Shown here: piece by piece, positions 17,595 through 24,369 of the stretch | Numbering within the stretch: position 1 is the first letter of the stretch | Layout: each line of letters opens with the position of its first letter | NCBI GenBank assembly: GCA_026707935.1 | Contig: JAPOVX010000181.1 | Span: 1 to 34,222, forward strand | DNA from: Paracoccaceae bacterium | Lineage (GTDB): Bacteria; Pseudomonadota; Alphaproteobacteria; Rhodobacterales; Rhodobacteraceae | Direction: 5' to 3' | DNA: 34,222 bases | Notes under the pieces: generated by a model | What the model saw: the letters and a program-made list of their open reading frames with translations, nothing else | Database searches by the model: none | Told to the model about the DNA's origin: nothing | Made by a program: the position numbers and the translations under genes

Positions 17595-18377
17595 ATGGCG
17601 GCCACATCCCTTGTCTCACTGAGAATTGCCGACGGACTCGCTTGGCTCGGGCTGAACAGGCCCGAGAAGCGAAACGCCCTGAACATGGAAATGGTCCGTG
17701 GGATTCAAGATTGACGTCGGGAGACCGAAGGCAGCGATGCAAGGGCGGCCATCCTGTTTGGCGCTGGCGCGGGCTTCTGTGCCGGCGGCGACATCGGTGC
17801 ATGGGGCAAATTGACCCCCGACTCGTTCATCCGCGAATGGATCCGCGAAGGCCATAACGCTTTCGATTCGCTCGCGCGGTTGCGCATACCGGTCATCGCC
17901 GTCCTTGACGGTGACGCATTCGGAGGGGGACTGGAACTCGCAGCATGCGCCGACTACAGGGTCGCGGAGGAACAGGTTCGGGTCGGGCAACCGGAGACAG
18001 GGATCGGGGTTGCGCCCGGCTGGTCGGGAACACAGCGCCTGGCTCTCAGGTTCGGAGCCCAACCTGTCTGCCGAATGGCCGTATTCGGGGACGTGTTCGC
18101 CGCCGGTGAGGCATTGGGCCTCGGGATCGTCGATTCGGTGGTGTCCCGAGGCTAGGGACTCTCCACTGCAGAAAACCTGGCGTGCAGCCTGTCGTCCAGG
18201 CCGCAACGTGCGGTAGAAATCACGAAGATGATGATCGACGCGGCGGAAGGTGAGGAACAGGAACGCGTCATCGACTCGCTCGCGGGAGCCGCAGTCGCCG
18301 GCACCCCGGAACTCGCCGAAGGGATTGCCGCATTCCGGGAAAAACGCCGTCCGGTTTTTGATCAAGGCCACGACTGA
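17595..18377 (+). pseudogene. enoyl-CoA hydratase/isomerase with two in-frame stop codons
   Basis: Crotonase-family enzyme that would hydrate or isomerise an enoyl-CoA. One frame runs the full 260-codon family length from the ATG at 17595 to the TGA at 18375-18377 with no frameshift, but with TGA at 17712-17714 (codon 40) and TAG at 18153-18155 (codon 187). The order is LGLNRPEKRNALNMEMV, AGAGFCAGGDIGAW (oxyanion loop), IPVIAVLDGDAFGGGLELAA, CADYRVAEE, GIGVAPGWSGTQRLALRFG, then AENLACSLSSRPQRAVEITK, the usual last helix region, and EGIAAFREKRRP. Apart from the two nonsense codons the protein looks complete, so decay is recent. It follows the broken CoA transferase and overlaps its original end. 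Confidence 0.85.
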
Positions 18378-18634
18378 AGACAAGCACCCGGTTCGGCTCG
18401 CGGTCTCTGGTTGCAAACGCGCGAATGACGCGCGAATCTGGACAATGACGGCGCTCCTGCGACCGCTTGAATGCACGAATGCATGAGTATCCAAACCTTT
18501 CGAGCCCCGATCAACCATTGCTCCGGGCATGACCGAACCGGCAACTGGTCCTGAAGTCCGGCCGGGAATCACCGCGGTTGTTGAATCCCCGACTGATTGA
18601 TACTCTCCGGGAAGACACGACCTGAGTACGGGGC

Positions 18635-19399
18635 ATGCAACTCTCGGTACCGATCAACACGCGCTTCTTTGTGACCGCGCCCCATCCCTGCCCGTACAGG
18701 GAAGGATTCGTCGAGCAGAGACTCTGTACAACCTTGCCCGAGGAAACGAACGGCGCCATGAACGACGTTCTTTCGAGACACGGGTTTCGAAGGTCCCAGA
18801 ACATCCTCTACCGTCCAACCTGTCCGAACTGCAGGTCATGCCTGTCGACGCGAATCTGTGTGGAAGAGTTCTCCGCGAGCCGCAGCCAGCGCCGCATTCT
18901 CAAGCGGAACAGCGGGCTTGTCTCAACAATGTCAAGGCCCCGCAGCACGCCCGAGTTGTATGAACTGTTTCGTCGCTACCTCGAGGTTCGGCATCAGGGC
19001 GGAGGCATGACGAACATGAGGTTCTCGGACTTTTCCCGGATGATGGAAGAGGCGCCCGAACACACGCGGATGATCGTCTACACGGAATATTCGGGGCGGG
19101 ATTCCGAGTCGCGACCCGTATCCGCCTGTCTCACCGATATCCTCTCGGATGGTCCGTCGCTGGTCTATTCATTCTTTGAACCGCATGCACGCACGCGCAG
19201 TCTTGGCACGTTCATGATCCTGGATCACATCAACTTGGCACGGTCACGCGGCCTTCCCCATGTGTATCTCGGGTACTGGGTGCCCGGCAGTCCGAAGATG
19301 GACTACAAGGGCCGGTTTTCAAGCCTTCAGGTCTTTATCGCCAACCGGTGGCGGAACCTGGAGGATCTGCCCGGACTTGGAGAAACCCGAAAGCCATAG
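18635..19399 (+). CDS. bpt: bacterial leucyl-tRNA--protein transferase (Bpt), N-end rule
   Basis: Cytoplasmic aminoacyl-tRNA-protein transferase that attaches Leu from leucyl-tRNA to proteins with N-terminal Asp or Glu, marking them for ClpAP degradation. 254 residues, the usual length. Diagnostic N-terminal region: RFFVTAPHPCPYREG, FRRSQNILYRPTCPNCRSC and STRICVEEF, with the conserved Cys residues. C-terminal acyltransferase fold: SFFEPHARTRSLGTFMILDH and YLGYWVPGSPKMDYKGRF. The start is fixed by the family N-terminus; the ribosome binding site is weak. It is a single-gene unit, convergent with the TRAP operon. It marks the return to intact genes after the decayed stretch. Confidence 0.92.
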   Translation: MQLSVPINTRFFVTAPHPCPYREGFVEQRLCTTLPEETNGAMNDVLSRHGFRRSQNILYRPTCPNCRSCLSTRICVEEFSASRSQRRILKRNSGLVSTMSRPRSTPELYELFRRYLEVRHQGGGMTNMRFSDFSRMMEEAPEHTRMIVYTEYSGRDSESRPVSACLTDILSDGPSLVYSFFEPHARTRSLGTFMILDHINLARSRGLPHVYLGYWVPGSPKMDYKGRFSSLQVFIANRWRNLEDLPGLGETRKP

Positions 19400-19509
19400 G
19401 TTTTTGGCCCTGCCAGGCACGGTTTCGGCAAGCTGTCGATCTGCCCCGCGTATCGCCGCTCGCAACGCGCCGACGGGAAGGCGGCGCCGGCCGCCCCGCA
19501 CCCTGTGGA

Positions 19510-21864
19510 TCAGGCCGGGAGGAGATTGGGTACGATGGTGACGATCTGGGGGAAAAACCAGAGGATCGTGAGCCCGACGACCTGAATCACCACGAACGGC
19601 GCCACACCCCGGTAAATGTGCCCGGTCGTCACGTTTTTCGGCGCAACCCCGCGAAGATAAAACAGCGCAAATCCAAACGGGGGCGTCAGGAAACTGGTCT
19701 GGAGATTGACCGCAACCATGATCGTGACCCACTTGGGATCCAGCGTACCGCCGTAAATCACCGGTCCCACGATCGGGATCACGATGTAGATGATCTCCAG
19801 GAAGTCGAGAACGAATCCGAGAATGAACAACACCAGCATGACGATCAGGAACACGACGAGTTCCTGGTCGAAAGACCGAAGGAATTCCTGGATGTAGTGT
19901 TCTCCGCCAAAGGAGATCACGACGAGGTTCAGAACCTGCGATCCGATCAGGATCGCGAAAACCATCGACGTGACCTTGGCCGTTTCGCGCACGACCGGCG
20001 TGAGAACTGCCGTGCGCAAAAGTATCCAGCACGCGTACAGCAGGCCCCCCAGGGCGATATGGTAACTCGCAAGCGCCAGAATGATCGCAACCCAATTCTC
20101 GAAGGTCACGGTTTCGATATTGGCCCGGAGGTCAAAGTTGATTCCGATCAGGATCATGATGACCATGGCGAAGGCGGCAATCAGGACGATCCTGCCGCTG
20201 CGGCCGGTTTCCTCGAGCTTTCTGTATGCCGCAAGCATGATCGCGCCACCCGCACCGAGCGCAGCAGCAGGTGTCGGATTGGTGATTCCGCCAAGTATGG
20301 ACCCGAGGACCGCGACGATCAGGACAAGCGGTGGGAACACGACCCTGAACAGTTCGTTGCTGACCAGAGCCATGGCCGCGTGCCGGCACCCGTAGATCGC
20401 GAGGATCGCAGGAACCGCAAGAAGCAAAGTCGTGACCCCCGGCGAAGTCGTCGGCTTGACCAGCAAAAAGTCGATCGCCAGCGCAAGCAATACACCGGCG
20501 CCGCCGATGACGAGGGGCCGCTTGTCCTGCCCGGTCCTGACACCCTGCCCCGTCGTCATGATCAGGGAAAGAATCACGAACCCGACAAGGATTCCCGACC
20601 CGATCGGCGCGGCGTTTGCGATTTTTTCCGTCCGGGCCGCCGCGATTTCCTCTTCGGAAAGCGCGACCGCCTCCGTTCTCATCTCTCCGGAATCGATTTT
20701 CGCCTGCTGGGCGATCGCTTCGTCCCACTTTTCCCGGCCATGAAGATCGATCATGGCCAATCGGCAGTCATCGGAAACATTCGTTCTCAGGACTGCCTGT
20801 GCGCCTCCGTCTGCAACCGATGCGACAGTGATATCCTGGTCTCCCGAGAGCCTGACCGCATTGCTCGCAAGGGCGAACGCAATGATGCCGGCGGGAACAA
20901 GAGCGAACCAGGTCACCGCGTGGCGCGCAGTGACCCTCTGTCCCGAAAGATCGCCGGACTGGACCGGCGGCGCCTTCGACGGATTGAACATTGCAAATCC
21001 GAACGCGTAGGCCGCATAAAGAAAGGCAAGCATGATGCCGGGAAGAATGGCCGCCTGAAACAGCGTTCCGACTGACACGACGGCAGCTTCGCCTAGGTAG
21101 GTCAGCGCATCCGAGCAACCGAGGGAATTTGCCCTTTCCTCCTGTGCCGTCGAATAGAGATCACCGGCCAGGGTTCCGAGGAGAACAATGACGATTGACG
21201 GGGGAATGATCTGGCCGAGAGTTCCGGATGCCGTGATGACCCCGGTCGCGAGTTCCGGGGAGTAATTGTTCCTGAGCATCGTCGGAAGCGACAGCAGACC
21301 CATGGTCACTACCGTTGCGCCCACGATTCCTGTCGATGCCGCAAGGAACGCCCCGACGACTACCACCGACACCGCGAGCCCGCCAGGAAGGGGTCCGAAA
21401 ACCCGGGCCATCGTGGTCAGGAGGTCGTTGGCGATCTTTGAACGCTCAAGCGTGATCCCCATCAGCACGAACATGAGCACCGCCAGCAGGGTTTCGATCG
21501 ACTGTCCGGCGATGACGCGCTCGTTCATGCGGTTGACGATGAACGAGAGATTCCGCGTGACCGCCTGTTCCCAGCCACCCTCAAACAGCGATACCGTGAC
21601 CATCGGCAGGTCCGGGTATCGGAAATGGGAGATGTCGTATGCAGACACGCCGTCCCCCCGCAATGCCTTGTAAGCTGCACTGGAGGAGTCGATGACGTTT
21701 CGGGTCAGGATCCCCGTCTCGTCGAGCAAGGCAAGAATGCCGAACGCGATGATCGCGGAACCGCCGATGGCGAATGCAACCGGAAAACCCGACATGATTC
21801 CCGCAAACAGGCAGGAAAAGACGACGATAAGGCCGATTTCAACACCGTCGAGTCCAAAGAGCAT
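19510..21864 (-). CDS. TRAP transporter large permease (DctM/TakM type), long form
   Basis: Membrane subunit that carries the transport path of a sodium-driven TRAP importer. 784 residues against about 430 for ordinary DctM. The family halves are visible: IVVFSCLFAGIMSGFPVAFA at the N-terminus, GAFLAASTGIVGATVVTMGL and LPTMLRNNYSPELATGVITA in the first half, then GSILGGITNPTPAAALGAGG and TSFLTPPFGFALFYLRGVAP in the second. Between them (about residues 330-520) lies an extra section with a polar stretch (around 345-425) and additional membrane segments. A GGAG precedes the ATG, which starts 12 bp after the dctQ stop. This long form with a long DctQ fits TakP-type (alpha-keto acid) TRAP systems. 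Confidence 0.9.
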   Translation of the reverse strand: MLFGLDGVEIGLIVVFSCLFAGIMSGFPVAFAIGGSAIIAFGILALLDETGILTRNVIDSSSAAYKALRGDGVSAYDISHFRYPDLPMVTVSLFEGGWEQAVTRNLSFIVNRMNERVIAGQSIETLLAVLMFVLMGITLERSKIANDLLTTMARVFGPLPGGLAVSVVVVGAFLAASTGIVGATVVTMGLLSLPTMLRNNYSPELATGVITASGTLGQIIPPSIVIVLLGTLAGDLYSTAQEERANSLGCSDALTYLGEAAVVSVGTLFQAAILPGIMLAFLYAAYAFGFAMFNPSKAPPVQSGDLSGQRVTARHAVTWFALVPAGIIAFALASNAVRLSGDQDITVASVADGGAQAVLRTNVSDDCRLAMIDLHGREKWDEAIAQQAKIDSGEMRTEAVALSEEEIAAARTEKIANAAPIGSGILVGFVILSLIMTTGQGVRTGQDKRPLVIGGAGVLLALAIDFLLVKPTTSPGVTTLLLAVPAILAIYGCRHAAMALVSNELFRVVFPPLVLIVAVLGSILGGITNPTPAAALGAGGAIMLAAYRKLEETGRSGRIVLIAAFAMVIMILIGINFDLRANIETVTFENWVAIILALASYHIALGGLLYACWILLRTAVLTPVVRETAKVTSMVFAILIGSQVLNLVVISFGGEHYIQEFLRSFDQELVVFLIVMLVLFILGFVLDFLEIIYIVIPIVGPVIYGGTLDPKWVTIMVAVNLQTSFLTPPFGFALFYLRGVAPKNVTTGHIYRGVAPFVVIQVVGLTILWFFPQIVTIVPNLLPA

Positions 21865-21876
21865 GCCGTGATCTCC

Positions 21877-22788
21877 TCAAGCCGCGCCGTTGTGCTGACT
21901 GGCTTGCTGTTCGTGCTCTGTCAGATCGGGGAGGCTGTCCCTGTCGTGGAAGCGTCCCTCGGACTGCTCGCCCTCGAGGAATTCGAGAAGTGACCGGTAA
22001 AAGAACGCCACGCCCTGCACGAACATCATGCCCGCGAATCCGACAAGCAGGATCTTGAACAGGAAGTAGCCGTCAAACCCGTTCGGCGAAAACCCGATGG
22101 TCTCCACGTTCCATTTGAGAAGCCGGGACTTGCGTTCCAGGAGCTCCAGCTTGTCCGAAGCAGAGATTTTCGGCGTGACGAGATGCCTCCACAGGAAGAA
22201 CCATCCATACATCCAGATCATCGACATGACCGGCAGAATGAAGAACAGCGATCCCAGCATGTCGATCACGCGCTTCGTCCGGAACCTGACTCCGGCATAG
22301 ACGAGATCAACCCGAACATGGCCGCCCTGCACGAACGTGTAGGCGCAGCAGAGGCAAACGATAATGGCGTTGTAGAGTTTCAGCTCTTCGGCATACCAGC
22401 TCAGGTCCTTCGACACCACGTAGCCGAATGGCCCGACCGATATTTCGGAAACCCGGAAAATCCGTTGAAGAAAGACGATCACGATCTGCTGGAGAACCAT
22501 GATGAGTCCGGCCCAGGCGAACAACCGCCCGACACCGTTGCTGAATCCTTCCAGGACCCGAACGACCCACCACAGGAACATCCGCCGCCAGAGGCCGACC
22601 ACAGTCACGATGATGATCGTCACGAGAACAACGAAAAGGAATTCCGAAGACGCGCCGTAATAGATGAATCGAACGAGCGCGGTCCTGTCGGACCAGTTCA
22701 GCCACTCCATCGGATGGGAGACGGCATAGCCCAAATTGTAGAAGGCCAGGAAAATATTCTGAAAGAGGCTGACGGCCAGCTCAATCAT
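21877..22788 (-). CDS. TRAP transporter small permease (DctQ/TakQ type), long form
   Basis: Small membrane subunit that pairs with DctM. 303 residues, longer than the common 160-220. Four or more hydrophobic segments are seen: FLFVVLVTIIIVTVVGLW, LFAWAGLIMVLQQIVIVFLQ, LYNAIIVCLCCAYTFVQGGH and SLFFILPVMSMIWMYGWFFL. The DctQ signature-like GGHVRVDLVYAGV follows the third of these. The C-terminal tail is polar and rich in Glu, Asp and Gln. Between dctP and this gene lies a strong hairpin. The start at 22788 has no clear ribosome binding site, which fits lower synthesis than DctP. Confidence 0.88.
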   Translation of the reverse strand: MIELAVSLFQNIFLAFYNLGYAVSHPMEWLNWSDRTALVRFIYYGASSEFLFVVLVTIIIVTVVGLWRRMFLWWVVRVLEGFSNGVGRLFAWAGLIMVLQQIVIVFLQRIFRVSEISVGPFGYVVSKDLSWYAEELKLYNAIIVCLCCAYTFVQGGHVRVDLVYAGVRFRTKRVIDMLGSLFFILPVMSMIWMYGWFFLWRHLVTPKISASDKLELLERKSRLLKWNVETIGFSPNGFDGYFLFKILLVGFAGMMFVQGVAFFYRSLLEFLEGEQSEGRFHDRDSLPDLTEHEQQASQHNGAA

Positions 22789-22859
22789 ACCGACTTGCCC
22801 AGTCCCCGGAAGTCGCCAAAATACACCCCGGCCTCAAGATGACGGAATCAGTAATAAGA

Positions 22860-22888
22860 CGCCCCCGGACGCATTCAGTCCGGGGGCG
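22860..22888 (-). terminator. strong hairpin between dctP and dctQ (partial terminator or stabiliser)
   Basis: CGCCCCCGGAC (22860-22870) and GTCCGGGGGCG (22878-22888) form a perfect 11-bp stem with a 7-nt loop, 22 bp after the dctP stop. In the minus direction it is followed by TCTTATT, a poor U-tract. It may terminate part of the transcripts or protect the dctP message, giving more binding protein than permease. Effect inferred, structure seen. Confidence 0.7.
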
Positions 22889-22910
22889 AGGTCACATGGT
22901 TCAACGGACG

Positions 22911-23993
22911 TCAGCCGAGAACACGGTCGCGCTGCGCGCGATAAGCGGAAATCGACTGGGTCAGCCACTGTGAGGATGCCCGCATGGATGCCACGTACTC
23001 ATCGTAGATCGACGCGAAGATTTCATCGCCCATGAACTCGTCATAGACCTGCTGGGCAGCACCTCCGAAAGCATCCCAGACACTGTCGGGGAACTCGAGG
23101 ATTTTCACGCCGCCTGCGGCAAGGCGCGCCAGTGCCGCACCATTGTTGTTGAGGTACTGGCTCAGGTTCCAGACGTTCGCATGTCCGGAAGCGACTTCGA
23201 TCGCCGCCTGTTGCTGCGACGTCAGGCTGTTGAACTTCTCGAGGTTCACGGCGAGCGTAAGGCCTGCTGACGGTTCATGGAATCCCGCGGTGTAGTAGAA
23301 TTTCGTGATCTCCTGGAACCCGGCCTTTTCGTCCGCCCAGGGACCAATCCACTCGGTTCCGTCGATCGCGCCTGATGCCAGCGCCTGGTACACCTCCGCG
23401 CCAGGCAGGTTCTGGACGGACGCGCCCATGTAGCCGAGCGCCTTGCCGCCCAATCCCGGCATACGGAATTTCAGGCCGTTGAAGTCTTCCGGACCGGCGA
23501 TTTCCTGCCGGAACCAGCCTCCTGCCTGGGTGCCCGTATTTCCGGCGAGGAACGACTTGAGGTTGAAAATCTCGCCGAGTTCGTGGTGACGTTCCTTGCC
23601 GCCGCCATGGTAGTACCAGTTGTTCTGTTCCGTGGCAGTCATTCCGAACGGCACGCCGGTAAAGAACGCGAATGCCGGATGCTGACTGATGAAGTAGTAG
23701 TCGGCGGCATGATACATGTCTGCCTGTCCCGAAGACACGGCGTCAAAGACTTCGAATGCACCGACCAGTTCTCCGGCTGCCTTGACCTCGATTTCAATCG
23801 AGCCGTCGGACATGGCATTGACGTTGTCCGCAACTTTCTGTGCCGCATCGAACACGCCTGCGAGGCCGCGGCCCCAGGATGTCACCATCGTCAGCTTGAC
23901 CTTGTCCTGGGCAATAGCCGGCGCCGCGAGCGCCGTGGCCGCGGCTGCCCCGCCACCCAAGGCGGATTTTCTCAGAAAAGTTCGACGATCCAT
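22911..23993 (-). CDS. TRAP transporter substrate-binding protein (DctP/TakP type)
   Basis: Periplasmic ligand-binding protein of the TRAP system. The start at 23993 is supported by an AAAGGAGGG site; the longer upstream frame is not family-like. 360 residues. Twin-arginine signal MDRRTFLRKSALGG with cleavage after AIAQ (about residue 28). Mature regions typical of TakP are AGELVGAFEVFDAVSSGQAD, GNTGTQAGGWFRQEI (residues contacting the ligand carboxylate in the family), LKFRMPGLGGKAL and AIDGTEWIGPWADEK. TakP of Rhodobacter sphaeroides binds alpha-keto acids with sodium. A 2-oxo acid ligand would fit the neighbouring ilvB, which consumes pyruvate and 2-oxobutyrate, but this is inference. Confidence 0.92.
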   Translation of the reverse strand: MDRRTFLRKSALGGGAAAATALAAPAIAQDKVKLTMVTSWGRGLAGVFDAAQKVADNVNAMSDGSIEIEVKAAGELVGAFEVFDAVSSGQADMYHAADYYFISQHPAFAFFTGVPFGMTATEQNNWYYHGGGKERHHELGEIFNLKSFLAGNTGTQAGGWFRQEIAGPEDFNGLKFRMPGLGGKALGYMGASVQNLPGAEVYQALASGAIDGTEWIGPWADEKAGFQEITKFYYTAGFHEPSAGLTLAVNLEKFNSLTSQQQAAIEVASGHANVWNLSQYLNNNGAALARLAAGGVKILEFPDSVWDAFGGAAQQVYDEFMGDEIFASIYDEYVASMRASSQWLTQSISAYRAQRDRVLG

Positions 23994-24076
23994 CAAATTC
24001 CCTCCTTTTGAATGCCGGGACCAGTTTGCCCGGCCGTTACACACGCCGATTGTTAAGCATATCAGCAGCGCAACTA

Positions 24077-24155
24077 CAAACGGAATCCACGTTTGCGTGC
24101 GAATTACGGGCAGGCCCGGTGCTGCCGAAATCCGGGACGGCTTCGAGCGCAAACG
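24077..24155. promoter_or_regulatory. three CAAACG half-sites in the dctP/ilvB intergenic region
   Basis: CAAACG (24077-24082) and CGTTTG (24090-24095) form an inverted repeat with a 7-bp centre. The second arm extends to CGTTTGCG, and its exact complement CGCAAACG recurs at 24148-24155. Three copies within 80 bp, 85-165 bp upstream of dctP, suggest binding of a dimeric repressor at one or two sites. No regulator gene of the expected type lies next to them. Confidence 0.35.
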
Positions 24156-24186
24156 GGTCTGATCGGCACCTTTTCCCAATATTGCC

Positions 24187-24213
24187 TTGACCCGTGTTCG
24201 GGTCGCCCATAAC
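24187..24213 (+). promoter_or_regulatory. candidate ilvB promoter with palindrome in the spacer
   Basis: TTGACC (24187-24192) and CATAAC (24208-24213) resemble -35 and -10 boxes with a 15-bp spacer, slightly short. GACCCG-TGTT-CGGGTC (24189-24204) is a perfect palindrome with 6-bp arms lying over the -35 and spacer, a place where a bound repressor would block transcription. The predicted start near 24220 falls just before the leader ORF. Confidence 0.4.
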
Positions 24214-24222
24214 CTGCCCGTG

Positions 24223-24285
24223 ATGAGCATGAACGGGCATAACAGGCAAAACGCCGTACCTGTGGGAATGCGCGCGGCAGCTTAA
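24223..24285 (+). CDS. candidate leader peptide upstream of ilvB (20 codons)
   Basis: A short frame, MSMNGHNRQNAVPVGMRAAA then TAA, begins only a few bases after the predicted transcription start, so it could be translated from a nearly leaderless mRNA; no Shine-Dalgarno is seen. A second in-frame ATG is at 24229. Its stop codon falls in the loop of the hairpin at 24269-24304, and a terminator and ilvB follow, the layout of an attenuation leader. It has two Val codons but no Leu or Ile, so control by branched-chain tRNA levels is not obvious. Translation is unproven. Confidence 0.4.
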   Translation: MSMNGHNRQNAVPVGMRAAA

Positions 24286-24304
24286 TCGACCAGGCTGGCG
24301 CGCA
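24269..24304 (+). promoter_or_regulatory. leader hairpin with alternative GCGCGC pairing
   Basis: TGCGCGC (24269-24275) pairs with GCGCGCA (24298-24304), and inside it CAGC (24278-24281) pairs with GCTG (24294-24297), giving an 11-bp stem with a 2-nt bulge. A third GCGCGC at 24350-24355 touches the ilvB Shine-Dalgarno GGAGGAG (24356-24362). The right arm could therefore pair either with the left arm or with the segment beside the ribosome binding site. Confidence 0.45.
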
Positions 24305-24309
24305 ATGAC

Positions 24310-24332
24310 ACCCCCTTTGACGGGGGTTTTTT
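24310..24332 (+). terminator. intrinsic terminator/attenuator in the ilvB leader
   Basis: ACCCCC (24310-24315) and GGGGGT (24322-24327) form a 6-bp stem with a 6-nt loop followed by a T-run to 24332. It lies 38 bp before the ilvB ATG on the ilvB strand. dctP is transcribed in the other direction, so no upstream gene needs this terminator and a regulatory role for ilvB is likely. Confidence 0.65.
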
Positions 24333-24369
24333 GTTGCCGGAATGTCGTCGCGCGCGGAGGAGCGGAAAC

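Noticed and set aside
16585..17802. 405-codon minus-strand frame
   Set aside because: Antisense to the CoA-transferase remnant, which has clear motifs; the frame is open by composition only.
8806..18377. Stop-codon reassignment or programmed read-through in the decayed genes
   Set aside because: TAG, TAA and TGA all occur, at positions normally holding different residues, together with many frameshifts, while intact neighbours use the same stops only at their ends.
19348..21075. 575-codon plus-strand frame opposite the TRAP large subunit
   Set aside because: Low-complexity Asp/Arg/His-rich translation, the mirror image of hydrophobic membrane codons; no start signal.
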